64,000 nucleotides of DNA from SAR324 cluster bacterium (GTDB lineage Bacteria > SAR324 > NAC60-12): the NCBI GenBank assembly GCA_015231825.1, contig JADGAV010000002.1:247030-311029 (forward strand), read 5' to 3'. Under the pieces are notes generated by a model that had not been told where the DNA came from, searched no databases, and worked only from the letters and a program-made list of their open reading frames with translations. Position numbers and translations under genes: made by a program. Numbering within the stretch: position 1 is the stretch's first letter; every line of letters starts with the position of its first letter. Of the stretch, positions 1 through 8,558 are shown one piece after another.

Positions 1-32
1 CTCGACATCTCTTTCCAGCAAATCATTAACAA

Positions 33-55
33 AAAAGGGGACAGATTTATTTTTT
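33..55 (+). repeat. TGTCCCC-core interspersed repeat, copy 1
   Basis: Contains GGGGACAGATTTATTTTTT, the core of a repeat found again at 181-207, inverted at 220-246 and inverted at 13356-13382. No gene is visible between this copy and the palindrome at 181. Short interspersed repeats of this look are often mobilised by REP-associated tyrosine transposases, but none is present in the window, so that link is inference. Confidence 0.7.
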
Positions 56-180
56 TACAGAAGAAGAGTCCCATCAAATTGATTCGTTTGCCAGGCGGCA
101 TGGAATGACTCGCTCCGCCTTCCTGTTAAAAGCTGCCCAAGATTTTGTTAATACCCAATCCCATTCATAACAACCTGCAG

Positions 181-246
181 TAAAAGGGGACAGATTTATT
201 TTTTCCGGGCTGTTTTTCACGGAAAAAATAAATCTGTCCCCTTTTA
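181..246. repeat. 27-bp perfect inverted repeat (TGTCCCC family), terminator-like
   Basis: Positions 181-207 and 220-246 are exact reverse complements (27 of 27 bp) with a 12-nt loop. The arm carries GGGGACAGATTTATTTTTT. The stop codon of the Fur-family gene (TAA at 246-244, minus strand) lies inside the right arm. Transcription of that gene would run straight into the hairpin, whose GC-rich base is followed by TTTTA, so it may work as its terminator. The same 27-bp sequence recurs at 13356-13382. Confidence 0.85.
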
Positions 247-663
247 TTTGATACAATTTGGGCAAATTCCTTCGATTTGGAGGCGGACCTGTTTGAGCTG
301 AAAACCGGGAGGGAGTGGGATTGTGGAAATTTGCAGGGTATTTTCTTCGATGCACAAAACGGTTTCACACTGCTGACAGCTGAAGTGGGCATGATTGACC
401 TGACAGCTTTTTTCCATGTGCGCCTCATACAATCGGTGGCGGTTCCAATGGTCAACAGGCGTGATCAGTTTTTTTTCGACAAAGCTTTCCAGGATCCGAT
501 AAATGGTGACTTCGTTGATGGCCGTCTCTTTCAGATTTTGAATAATTTCCTGCGTGGAAACAGGACGATGAACCGTCACCAGATACTCCAGAACCGCCAG
601 ACGAGTTGCCGTGCATTTGAGTCCGCAATTGCGGATTTTATCTTTCAGTAGATCGACATTCAT
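244..663 (-). CDS. Fur-family transcriptional regulator
   Basis: 139 aa, the normal length for the Fur/Zur/PerR family. The N-terminal two-thirds is a winged helix (CTATRLAVLEYL, then NEVTIYRILESF as recognition helix). The C-terminal half has the metal-binding HAHFSCQQC stretch and a second CxxC (CPNC) at the extreme C-terminus, so the structural zinc site with two CxxC pairs is intact. Whether it senses Fe, Zn or peroxide cannot be decided from sequence. The short basic N-terminus and PVSTQEI are somewhat Zur/PerR-like. It is transcribed alone on the minus strand, and its stop codon falls inside the 27-bp inverted repeat. Confidence 0.88.
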   Translation of the reverse strand: MNVDLLKDKIRNCGLKCTATRLAVLEYLVTVHRPVSTQEIIQNLKETAINEVTIYRILESFVEKKLITPVDHWNRHRLYEAHMEKSCQVNHAHFSCQQCETVLCIEENTLQISTIPLPPGFQLKQVRLQIEGICPNCIK

Positions 664-875
664 ATCGTTATGAGGGGAAGAAACGGATTTTTGTCAGGAT
701 AGCATCGATTCTTTTCAAAATCACGAATTCATTTTTTGTGGAAAACGTGCCAGCCTCTGAATTTCTGGGAAGAGCAAATGATGATCCAGTCAAAAAGAAT
801 TCTATTGCTCTCCCACCGCAATTGTATTGAAAATTGAGAAAATAATAAGGGAAATTTTTTTCGGAGCCATCTCAA

Positions 876-2234
876 TTAACTTTTAGGAGGATTCAAAAAG
901 AAAAGGGAAATCGTGGTTCCCGTGGAATCCATGCTTTCTGCTTCGATTTTTCCTCCGTGTGCCTCCATTATTTTTCTGCAGAGGTGCAGTCCCAATCCGT
1001 ATCCTCCTGTTTCTTTGGAACGGGATTTGTCCACACGATAAAACGGTTCGAATAAAAAGGGCAGATCTTTTTCTGGTATCTTCTCTCCGAAGTTCCGGAT
1101 CCGCACAATCACCTGCGCATCCTTTTGTTCCAAAAAAATCTCAACCATTCTCTGGCGCTCATCGTCAAGATCCCCGGAGTGTTTGATCGCATTCGTGATA
1201 ATGTTTCTGAAGACAATCTTGATTCTTTCTGCATCCAGATGAAGAACAATTTCCTCCGGCATTGAGTGAATCCGAATCAGAGCAGATTGTTCGTTGAAAG
1301 AAAGGACGGCTTCGTGGAGCAATGAGACCAGATTGACCGGGCGCCGGTTCAAATGCCCGTATTCACTTTCCATACGTGCGGATTCCAAAATTTCCGAAAC
1401 CATGTTTTCCAATTCTTCGACATCTTCTTTGATGTTTTTTTTAACCGAGTTTTCCGGCATGAATTCAAGGGCCACTTTCATGCGGGTCAAAGGAGATCGA
1501 AATTCGTGACTGACGTCCAGCAGCAACTGTTCTTTGCTATGGAGCATCTGGGCGATTCGATCGGTCATGCCGTTGAAGGCCTGAGAAAGTTTTCCCAATT
1601 CATCCGGGCGTTTGACCGGGACCTGGTAGTCAAGATTTCCCATCCCCACTTGTTGAACCCCTTCATTGAGCCATTTGATCGGTTTCAGCACCTTCCGCAT
1701 GGCAAAGTAGGCCCCCAGCAGAACTAAAGGCAAAAAAAACAGAACTCCAATAACCCATCGTTCACGGCTTTCTTCGTGTTCCGGTCCCAAATCGACTGCA
1801 AAAAGAAAGGTTCCTGCCTTCTCTTTTACAGACATCAGGTAGGCTCCATGATACCATCCAAAACGAATATGCGGGTATTCTCTCCATTGATGCATATGGA
1901 TTTGACGGGTGTAGGGAAGGGATTCTGTCGTGCTCCAATTCAGGGAAGGACTTTCGAAGCGGATATTGAGTGAAAACTGACTGGCAATTTCTGATGCTCG
2001 ATTCAAATCGGGGGGATTTCCAATGTCCTGTATCAGATAATTGGCATAATTGGTGATACTCTCCTGAAGGGCCTGTTTGTGATGTTCGGTGCTGTTGCGA
2101 AACATCAGAATGACCATCAAGTCAATAAAGATTCCGGCAAAAAATAGAATAAGAATCAGTTTGAAAAAAATAGAATGGACGACTTTTTTGAACCAACCTG
2201 ATTTAATTTTCCTGTGCTTTCCCAATAAAGGCAT
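876..2234 (-). CDS. Cpx/Rst-like sensor histidine kinase
   Basis: About 452 aa. Order: TM1 near the N-terminus (HSIFFKLILILFFAGIF), a short periplasmic domain of roughly 100 residues, TM2 (WVIGVLFFLPLVLLGAYF), HAMP, HisKA with the phospho-acceptor in DVSHEFRSPLTR (His243), N box (NIITNAIKHS) and G box (GGYGLGLHLCRKI). The frame is open up to 2285, but ATG at 2234 is preceded by GGGGAG at good spacing and still overlaps the regulator gene by 32 nt, so I chose it. Translation is probably coupled to the response regulator. Together with the CpxP/Spy-like lipoprotein upstream it looks like an envelope-stress sensor of the CpxA/RstB group. Confidence 0.88.
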   Translation of the reverse strand: MPLLGKHRKIKSGWFKKVVHSIFFKLILILFFAGIFIDLMVILMFRNSTEHHKQALQESITNYANYLIQDIGNPPDLNRASEIASQFSLNIRFESPSLNWSTTESLPYTRQIHMHQWREYPHIRFGWYHGAYLMSVKEKAGTFLFAVDLGPEHEESRERWVIGVLFFLPLVLLGAYFAMRKVLKPIKWLNEGVQQVGMGNLDYQVPVKRPDELGKLSQAFNGMTDRIAQMLHSKEQLLLDVSHEFRSPLTRMKVALEFMPENSVKKNIKEDVEELENMVSEILESARMESEYGHLNRRPVNLVSLLHEAVLSFNEQSALIRIHSMPEEIVLHLDAERIKIVFRNIITNAIKHSGDLDDERQRMVEIFLEQKDAQVIVRIRNFGEKIPEKDLPFLFEPFYRVDKSRSKETGGYGLGLHLCRKIMEAHGGKIEAESMDSTGTTISLFFLNPPKS

Positions 2235-2895
2235 ACCCGGCTCCCCAGACAGTTTTAATGTAGTTTGGCTGCTTGGCATCATCACGAAGTTTGTGACGAA
2301 GACGGCTCATGGTGATGTCGACGGTGCGGTTGAATGCTTCCGACTCCATGCCCTTCAAAGCATCGAGGATCTGGTCGCGATTGAGAACTTTTCCCGGGTT
2401 TCTTACTAAAAATGACAAGGCAGTGAATTCAGTCGTCGTCAGATTGACGTTTTCTTCTTTGAGGAAAACGGATTGTTTGGAAAAATCGATTTTCATTTCT
2501 CCGAACTGGAGAGTCTCTTCATTTTCCGTCCCTTGAGCCCGCCTGAGAATCGACTGGATACGGGCTACCAGTTCCCGAGGCTCAAAGGGTTTTGGCATAT
2601 AGTCGTCCGCACCGATTTCCAAACCGACAATCCGATCCATCACCTCACCACGAGCAGTCAGCATGATGATGGGAACTGAATGGGTTTTGCGAATGGTTTT
2701 GCAGACTTCAAAGCCATCCATTCCGGGCAACATCACATCCAGGATGATCAGATCCGGAGTGAAATCTCTCAGCTTTTTTAGGCCGGCATCTGGATCGGTT
2801 GACAAGAGCACTTGAAATCCGAAATCTTTCAAATAATTCTGCAAAAGGCTGCACAACTTTTCGTCATCATCAATGATCAGAATCGTCGGATCCAT
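2203..2895 (-). CDS. OmpR-family response regulator (CpxR-like)
   Basis: 230 aa. Receiver domain at residues 1-120 with acid pocket D9-D10-D11, phospho-acceptor D53 (LIILDVMLPGMDG) and the conserved Lys-Pro (MPKPFEP). A winged-helix trans_reg_C domain follows (NRTVDITMSRLRHKLRDD, YIKTVWGAGYAF). Cognate to the overlapping histidine kinase. It lies 47 nt downstream of the CpxP/Spy-like gene with a strong hairpin between them. A triple TGTAAC direct repeat upstream of the operon (3481-3506) has the 10-bp spacing expected for an OmpR-family dimer site, suggesting autoregulation. Confidence 0.92.
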   Translation of the reverse strand: MDPTILIIDDDEKLCSLLQNYLKDFGFQVLLSTDPDAGLKKLRDFTPDLIILDVMLPGMDGFEVCKTIRKTHSVPIIMLTARGEVMDRIVGLEIGADDYMPKPFEPRELVARIQSILRRAQGTENEETLQFGEMKIDFSKQSVFLKEENVNLTTTEFTALSFLVRNPGKVLNRDQILDALKGMESEAFNRTVDITMSRLRHKLRDDAKQPNYIKTVWGAGYAFIGKAQEN

Positions 2896-2913
2896 TTCGA
2901 ACTCCAGGGGAAA

Positions 2914-2933
2914 TCTCCCGCGGCGGCGGGAGA
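2914..2933 (-). promoter_or_regulatory. Intergenic hairpin between cpxP-like and regulator genes
   Basis: TCTCCCGC (2914-2921) and GCGGGAGA (2926-2933) form a perfect 8-bp GC-rich stem with a 4-nt loop, starting 9 nt after the CpxP-like stop codon. There is no long U-tract after it on the minus strand, so it is more likely an mRNA-stabilising or partial attenuating element than a full terminator. Confidence 0.6.
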
Positions 2934-2942
2934 ATTGTCAAT

Positions 2943-3398
2943 TTATCCACGAGAATGCCAGCCCCATCGATGGTGATGAGAGTCTTTGTGGTTTTCAATT
3001 TTCTCGGCAGCCTGCGCTCTTTGTTCGGGTGTCAAGCTCTGATGAAATGTGCTGAATTGATTGACAAAGAGAGCGAGCAATGATTCCAGTTTTTCCCTGT
3101 TTTGCGCCAAGACTTCGTTGAGATGTTCTTCATCAACCTTATCTTTACGCAGCTGAAAAACCAGTTCCTCAGTAATTGTTTTTCTAATATCTCTGAGTTC
3201 CTCTCCCTTTTCAAGCAAATTTCCGATGCTTCTTTTCAGTTGAACCGTTTGCTCCTCATTCATTTTCAATTCATCTGCCACCGCGTCCGATATCCGTTCT
3301 GACCGTTCCTCAGGGCTGCTCCCCCAGCATCCTCCCATAAGGACGGCTGTGCTGAACAATGCAATGGCAAACATTCCATAGGTAGATTTCTTTTTCAT
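2943..3398 (-). CDS. Spy/CpxP-like periplasmic stress lipoprotein
   Basis: 151 aa. A signal peptide ends in LMGGC, giving a probable lipidation Cys24. The rest is highly charged alpha-helix with an LTPEQRAQ sequence, the LTxxQ motif typical of Spy/CpxP proteins, and a His-rich tail (HHHRWGWH) that could bind metal. Family members are periplasmic chaperones or inhibitors of a Cpx-type kinase. Being the first gene of an operon with a CpxR/CpxA-like pair supports this. The lipobox is not ideal (M at -3), so it could instead be a soluble secreted protein. In E. coli cpxP is divergent from cpxRA; here all three genes are co-directional. Confidence 0.72.
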   Translation of the reverse strand: MKKKSTYGMFAIALFSTAVLMGGCWGSSPEERSERISDAVADELKMNEEQTVQLKRSIGNLLEKGEELRDIRKTITEELVFQLRKDKVDEEHLNEVLAQNREKLESLLALFVNQFSTFHQSLTPEQRAQAAEKIENHKDSHHHRWGWHSRG

Positions 3399-3480
3399 AG
3401 TTTTCTCCTGATTGAAAATTTGAAATTGTGATTGAACATGCCGAGATTACCGAATCCTCGCAAAAAATGCTTTTCTCGGG

Positions 3481-3506
3481 TGTAACACTTTGTAACAAAT
3501 TGTATC
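3481..3506. promoter_or_regulatory. Tandem 10-bp direct repeat, candidate response-regulator operator
   Basis: TGTAACACTT, TGTAACAAAT and TGTATC follow each other at exactly 10-bp intervals from 3481. The site lies about 83 bp upstream of the CpxP/Spy-like gene, in the region divergent from chorismate mutase. The CpxR consensus (GTAAA-N5-GTAAA) and other OmpR-family sites have this spacing. Assignment to the adjacent regulator is inference. Confidence 0.55.
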
Positions 3507-3711
3507 GTTCCACTTTTTGAACGATGGCCGCGATGCCGCCGCGTGAATCAGGGAGAACGAAGATCTTTATTCTCTCTTGAAGGTATGGTAGAGATACATG
3601 CTTTTGTTCAGAAGGGAGATCAACGATCTGAATGCCGCTTTTGTCGGGTTCTGCGTGTTGCGAATCCCGGCACAACGACGACTTTTTCATCCACAATTAG
3701 TTGAATCAATT

Positions 3712-3993
3712 ATGAGTAATGGAAACAAGATAGATTTGGATGCCGTTAGAATTCGGATTGATGAAATCGATCAGTCTTTGGTTGAATTGATTGCAGAACG
3801 CTTTGAAATCACTCGCAAAGTAGGAAAGTATAAAAAAGACCATGGGTTGAATCCTGTTGATTCTGAGAGAGAAACCCGTCAGTTCGAAAAAATTGCTGCC
3901 ATTTCAAAAGAATTGAATGTCAATCCCGGGCTTACTGCCAAAATTCTGAGACTCATTATTGATGAAGTCGTAAAAAATCATAAGGAAATCTGA
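3712..3993 (+). CDS. Chorismate mutase, AroQ class (type II)
   Basis: 93 aa from ATG at 3712; the frame is open from 3598 but the upstream part is not conserved-looking. All-helical AroQ fold: DLDAVRIRIDEIDQSLVELIAERF, then ITRKVGKYK and SEREtRQFEKI carry the Arg, Lys and Glu residues that bind chorismate. Converts chorismate to prephenate, but some relatives are isochorismate-pyruvate lyases. It is followed after 9 nt by an MmgE/PrpD gene, an unusual neighbour for aromatic biosynthesis, so a catabolic or salvage role is possible. No strong Shine-Dalgarno precedes this start. Confidence 0.82.
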   Translation: MSNGNKIDLDAVRIRIDEIDQSLVELIAERFEITRKVGKYKKDHGLNPVDSERETRQFEKIAAISKELNVNPGLTAKILRLIIDEVVKNHKEI

Positions 3994-4002
3994 GGGAAAA
4001 TC

Positions 4003-5355
4003 ATGCTGGGTCCCGAAAATCATGCAGTGACAATGCATCTTGCGCAAAAAGTGCTGGGTTTTCACTACGAGGATATTCCCCATGAAGCGATTGAAGTGGC
4101 ACGCCAATGTGTTTTAGATTGGTTTGGAGTCACCTTTGCCGGGATGAAAGAACCTCTCTGTGAGATTTTAAAAGCTCAGGTGGAAGAAGAAGGGGGAAGC
4201 GAACAAGCAACGGTCTTTGGATTTTTTAAAAAAGGAACTGCGATCCAGGCGGCACTGGTCAATGGTGCGGCTTCTCATGCACTGGATTACGACGATGTCA
4301 ACAAAGCCTGTCTGGGGCATCCCACGGCCCCGGTTCTTCCTGCAGTGCTGGCTTTAGCTGAACAAATGGGCCTGAGCGGTCGGGCGTTTCTCAATGCATT
4401 TATCTGCGGGTATGAGATTGAATGCCGGATCGGGCTTTTAGTTGGACGAGTACACTACAACAAAGGATTTCATGGCACAGCCACAATAGGCACTTTTGGC
4501 GCTGCATCGGCATGTTCGAAACTTCTGGAATTGAATGCCGAACAAACAACACATGCATTTGGCATTGCGGGAACCCAGGCAGCAGGTTTGAAGTCGATGT
4601 TCGGCACAATGTGTAAGCCCTTTCACGCAGGAAAAGCTGCAGCCAACGGGTTGCTGGCTGCCAAGTTGGCGGCGAGAGGATTTGATAGCAGTCCTGCAGT
4701 CCTCGAAACAAAACAGGGATTTGCTGACACCTTGAGTGAGGGTTGCAACACCGAACTGGCTCTTGATGATCCTGAAGGGGGTTATCATATTCGAAATAAT
4801 TTATTCAAATACCATGCTGCCTGTTATTTGACGCATGCTCCTATCGAAGCTTTAAAAAAACTGAGGGTCGAAAATCGCTTGAAAACCGAAGATATAGAAT
4901 CTGTGATCCTTACGGTGGAACCGGGATTGCTCGATGTCTGCTGTATCAATGAACCACAAACAGGTTTGGAATGCAAATTCAGTCTCCGCCACACTGCCGC
5001 ACTGGCACTTTCCGGAGTCGATACCGGTGCCCTGGAAACCTACAGTGACGCCAATGCGAATCGGCCTGATTTGCTTGAGCTGCGAAAAAAAGTCAAGGTG
5101 TCCCTAGAGGGGGATGACCGCAATGTTGTGATGGTGGGTGTGACGCTGAAAAATGGCAAACAGCTTTCAGGAACCCACGATTCCGGAATTCCTGCATCAA
5201 ATGTTTCAGCACAGGGAGAACGCATTAAAGCAAAATTCAGGAAACTGGCTTCAGCGGCTGTCGGTACGGAAAAAAGCGAGAAAATACTCGATGCTGTTTA
5301 TCGTCTTGAAACGATTGAAGACATTTGCGAGTTGACAGCACTTTGTGTGGAATAA
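4003..5355 (+). CDS. MmgE/PrpD family protein (2-methylcitrate dehydratase-like)
   Basis: 450 aa, the usual family length. The N-terminal helical domain carries the hallmark NGAASHALDYDDV stretch. The middle has GYEIECRIG and GFHGTATIGTFGAA, and a C-terminal lid-type domain follows. Characterised members are 2-methylcitrate dehydratase (PrpD), cis-aconitate decarboxylase and related hydro-lyases or isomerases. The substrate of this branch is unknown. It sits 9 nt after chorismate mutase and 54 nt before a CaiB/BaiF CoA-transferase, suggesting that it processes a carboxylic acid handled as a CoA thioester in the same pathway. Confidence 0.85.
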   Translation: MLGPENHAVTMHLAQKVLGFHYEDIPHEAIEVARQCVLDWFGVTFAGMKEPLCEILKAQVEEEGGSEQATVFGFFKKGTAIQAALVNGAASHALDYDDVNKACLGHPTAPVLPAVLALAEQMGLSGRAFLNAFICGYEIECRIGLLVGRVHYNKGFHGTATIGTFGAASACSKLLELNAEQTTHAFGIAGTQAAGLKSMFGTMCKPFHAGKAAANGLLAAKLAARGFDSSPAVLETKQGFADTLSEGCNTELALDDPEGGYHIRNNLFKYHAACYLTHAPIEALKKLRVENRLKTEDIESVILTVEPGLLDVCCINEPQTGLECKFSLRHTAALALSGVDTGALETYSDANANRPDLLELRKKVKVSLEGDDRNVVMVGVTLKNGKQLSGTHDSGIPASNVSAQGERIKAKFRKLASAAVGTEKSEKILDAVYRLETIEDICELTALCVE

Positions 5356-5409
5356 AGCCGGGGGGACAGCCGATTTTTAAGGATTAATTTTTAAATTTGC
5401 GCAAGCCTT

Positions 5410-6594
5410 ATGAGAGGACCACTTGAAGGATACCGTGTGATCGATACCAGTCAGATGATTTCTGGCCCGGTTGCGACTCGAATACTGGGAGACCAGGGGG
5501 CTGATGTGATCAAAGTGGAAATTCCGGGAGTGGGGGATATTGTGCGAGGCATGGGGGATAAAAAGGCAAACATGAGCGCGACCTTTGCCACCGCCAATCG
5601 CAACAAACGTTCGGTCTGTCTGAACCTGAAAAAAGCGCGTGGCCTCGAGCTTTTGATGGAGTTGGTAAAAAGCGCGGATGTTTTTTTTCAAAATTTTCGT
5701 CCCGGTACAGCAGAACGGATGGGAATCGGCTACCAGGATTTGGCAGAGGCCAATCCCGCATTGATTTATGTTTCAATCAGTGGATTTGGAGAAAAAGGGC
5801 CCTACAAACACAAGCGTGTCTATGATCCGATAGTTCAGGCAATGTCGGGATTGGCCGCCATTCAGAAAAACAGGGAAACGGGAAGGCCGAACATGGTTCG
5901 CGCCATCATTCCTGACAAATTGACCGCCATGACCGCAGCCCAGGCTGCCACCGCTGCTTTGCTGGCACGCGTCAAAACTGGCAAAGGACAACATATCCGG
6001 GTTTCAATGCTTGACAGTATGATTTCATTCCTCTGGCCGGAAAGCATGTCGAATTATACCATCGTTGATCAGGAACCTGGACCCACGCGCGAAGATATTG
6101 CCCAGGATCTGATCTTTGAGACCCGAGATGGTTATATCACTGTAGGAACGGTTTCTGATTCAGAATGGATCGGCTGGTCGCGAGCCATAAAAAATCTGGA
6201 ATTGGCAAATGACGCGCGTTTCAACACGGTTGGCGGTCGAATCAAAAATGTTGTGGCACGTCTGGATTTGATGGCTCAGGAATTGAAGAACAAGACCACT
6301 GCCGAATGGTTGGAAATCCTTGATGTGCATGAAGTGCCCTGTGCCCCGGTTTTGAGCAGGGAAGAAGTTGTCAATTTCCCTCAGGTGGTGGCCAATGAAC
6401 TGATATTCGAAAGTGTCCATCCCATCGTCGGACGCATCCGGCAAGCCCGAGGCGCGGCCAGATTTGAAGAGACTCCCGGCACCGAACTGAATCCTGCACC
6501 GTATTTAGGAGAGCATACCGATGAAGTTTTGGCAGAGTTGGGCTTGTCACAAGAGCAAATCAATATTTTGCGTCAAAATAATATAGTTGATTGA
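5410..6594 (+). CDS. CaiB/BaiF CoA-transferase family protein
   Basis: 394 aa. Class III CoA-transferase signatures are present: GPLEGYRVIDTSQMISGP at the N-terminus, GADVIKVE, NRNKRSVCLNL, and Asp169 (IIPDKLTAM) at the position of the catalytic Asp of formyl-CoA transferase. It moves CoA between a CoA donor and a carboxylic acid. It probably acts with the MmgE/PrpD protein upstream and the Ntn-hydrolase downstream. It is a distant paralogue of the gene at 39413-40615. The substrate cannot be read from the sequence. Confidence 0.88.
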   Translation: MRGPLEGYRVIDTSQMISGPVATRILGDQGADVIKVEIPGVGDIVRGMGDKKANMSATFATANRNKRSVCLNLKKARGLELLMELVKSADVFFQNFRPGTAERMGIGYQDLAEANPALIYVSISGFGEKGPYKHKRVYDPIVQAMSGLAAIQKNRETGRPNMVRAIIPDKLTAMTAAQAATAALLARVKTGKGQHIRVSMLDSMISFLWPESMSNYTIVDQEPGPTREDIAQDLIFETRDGYITVGTVSDSEWIGWSRAIKNLELANDARFNTVGGRIKNVVARLDLMAQELKNKTTAEWLEILDVHEVPCAPVLSREEVVNFPQVVANELIFESVHPIVGRIRQARGAARFEETPGTELNPAPYLGEHTDEVLAELGLSQEQINILRQNNIVD

Positions 6595-6640
6595 TTATGA
6601 GGTAAAACAGGAAAATTCACTTTGGTTGAGAGGGGAAGAT

Positions 6641-8236
6641 ATGAGCGAAAATTATTGGAATCAACGTTATCCGTCGATACGACGTCCTGTTCTTGCGAGG
6701 AATGTGGTGGCGACTTCCCAACCGTTGGCAGCGCAAGCGGGACTGGAGATGCTCAGACGGGGAGGCAACGCCATGGATGCGGTGCTGGCAACGGCCATTA
6801 CGCTGACGGTTGTCGAACCGACTTCCAATGGCATTGGCAGTGACGCCTTCACTTTGTTCAATCAGGGAGACCGTTTGTTGGGATTGAACGGGTCCGGTAA
6901 GAGTCCCAAAGCCTGGACCGCCGAGCATTTTTCGAAATATGAAAGTATGCCGTTTCGAGGCTGGGATACCGTCACTGTCCCTGGTTGTGTTTCGACTTGG
7001 GTGGAGTGTTCCAAATATGGAAGATTGCCGTTCGAAGAACTTTTTGAACCCGCCATTCAGTATGCTCACGAAGGGTTTCACGTTTCTCCGGTGACGGCGG
7101 ATGCGTGGGCTGCCGCAGTTGATATTTTCAGGGAACGCGAAGATTTCATGTCGACGTTCTCCATCGATGGCAGGGCCCCCAATCCCGGTGAACTATTTAA
7201 AAGCCCGGGGCATGCTGCCACTCTGGAATTGATTGCAGAGACCCGGGGAGAAGCCTTTTACCGGGGAGAGCTCGCGGAAAAAATAGTGGCTCATGCCAAA
7301 GACCAGGGAGGACTGCTGCGCCTTGATGATTTGTCAGACCACCAGGTCAAATGGGTGGATCCGATTTCTATTGATTTGAAAAACCTGGATCTCTATGAGA
7401 TTCCTCCCAACGGACAGGGACTGGCGGCGCTGATTGCGCTTGGCATCTGCCGGGAATTTGACCTGGGGGCGATGGATCCCGAATCGGCAGACGCGGTTCA
7501 TATTCAGCTGGAAGCGATGAAACTCGCCTTCGCAGATCTGCATTCCCACGTCAGCGATCCCGATACCATGGAAGTTTCCACGGACCAGCTTCTGGATCGA
7601 ACTTATTTGAAACGAAGAGCGGGTGCCATTGATATGAAACGGGCTGGAACACCGGAAACGGGTATTCCACTAAAAGGAGGGACCGTTTATCTCTGCAGTG
7701 GAGATGAAGAAGGGATGATGGTTTCCTACATTCAATCCAATTATGCCGGGTTCGGCTCCGGTGTGGTGGTTCCGGGAACAGGAATCAGTCTGCAAAACCG
7801 TGGTGCCAATTTTGTGCTGACTGAAAATCACCCGAACCAAGTCAAAGGAAACAAAAGACCATTCCACACCATCATTCCCGGGATGATTTATCAGGATGGC
7901 AAACCCAAATCCGCTTTTGGGGTGATGGGAGGAAACATGCAGGCACAGGGGCATTTGCAGATGATCCTGCGCCTCCATTTCTGGGGTCAAAATCCGCAAA
8001 CAGCACTGGATGCCCCCCGCTGGATGATCGGAGGGGAAAGCAGTTTGAGACCCGAAGTAAGCCTGGAACAAGGCTTTGCCTCATCAGTTTTGGAAGAGTT
8101 GAGCAAGCGGGGACATTGGGTGACGCTCCATCCGGTCAGTGCCGCTTTTGGCGGCGGTCAATTTGTCTGGAAGACCGATGACGGATACCTTGCCGCCAGT
8201 GATCCAAGAAAAGATGGACAGGCCGTTGGTTATTAA
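6641..8236 (+). CDS. Gamma-glutamyltransferase-family Ntn hydrolase
   Basis: 531 aa from ATG at 6641, preceded by GAGAGGGGAAGAT. The frame is open from 6587, overlapping the CoA-transferase, but the internal start has the better ribosome site. The family N-terminal GGNAMDAVLATAITLTVVEP is present, with the autocatalytic nucleophile Thr348 in KGGTVYL followed by the small-subunit SYIQSNYAGFGSG and FGVMGGNMQAQGH. There is no signal peptide, so it should be cytoplasmic, like YwrD and the oxamate amidohydrolase HpxW, which belong to this family. It may therefore be an amidohydrolase of a small substrate rather than a glutathione hydrolase. Confidence 0.85.
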   Translation: MSENYWNQRYPSIRRPVLARNVVATSQPLAAQAGLEMLRRGGNAMDAVLATAITLTVVEPTSNGIGSDAFTLFNQGDRLLGLNGSGKSPKAWTAEHFSKYESMPFRGWDTVTVPGCVSTWVECSKYGRLPFEELFEPAIQYAHEGFHVSPVTADAWAAAVDIFREREDFMSTFSIDGRAPNPGELFKSPGHAATLELIAETRGEAFYRGELAEKIVAHAKDQGGLLRLDDLSDHQVKWVDPISIDLKNLDLYEIPPNGQGLAALIALGICREFDLGAMDPESADAVHIQLEAMKLAFADLHSHVSDPDTMEVSTDQLLDRTYLKRRAGAIDMKRAGTPETGIPLKGGTVYLCSGDEEGMMVSYIQSNYAGFGSGVVVPGTGISLQNRGANFVLTENHPNQVKGNKRPFHTIIPGMIYQDGKPKSAFGVMGGNMQAQGHLQMILRLHFWGQNPQTALDAPRWMIGGESSLRPEVSLEQGFASSVLEELSKRGHWVTLHPVSAAFGGGQFVWKTDDGYLAASDPRKDGQAVGY

Positions 8237-8405
8237 GCACGAACAGACCTGAAATTCGGCTGCTTAGTTTGGGGACGCCGATGTTTTCTTTTCCTCTCTC
8301 CCATGCTGATGCCAAAGAGCAGCGCGTGCGGCGTTTGCACAACAATACTTCGTCGCCGCTCTCTTCTCAGAGCCGAAGACTGATTTTGATCCATCATTTG
8401 AAGTG

Positions 8406-8558
8406 ATGGCGAAAATCAGAAAAAATGGTATAGTGATTTGGCGGAAATACTCAAATGGGCTTCCTGTTCCAAACTCTGAGCCGGCAATAGAATTGGGAAC
8501 GCTCCACAAAATTAAGATACTGGGGAATCTTTACCTGGGAGGCTCCAGTGCATTATAA
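8406..8558 (+). CDS. Possible small ORF, unknown
   Basis: Open frame of 50 codons starting ATG at 8406 and ending 11 nt inside the next gene. The frame is open further upstream to a TGA at 8307, without any usable start codon there. No motif or Shine-Dalgarno supports it. It may be a remnant of a lost gene. The rest of the 8237-8547 gap shows nothing recognisable. Confidence 0.2.
   Translation: MAKIRKNGIVIWRKYSNGLPVPNSEPAIELGTLHKIKILGNLYLGGSSAL

Noticed and set aside
3310-3696. 128-aa minus-strand ORF overlapping the CpxP-like gene
   Set aside because: It reads the CpxP-like gene in another frame and the intergenic operator; no domain, no ribosome site.
8268-8558. Plus-strand open frame with a TGA flanked by two Cys codons (8304-8312), a possible selenoprotein given the tRNA-Sec
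   Set aside because: No start codon exists between the upstream TAG (8265) and the TGA, the downstream hairpin is only 4 bp, and no redox motif or family is recognisable.
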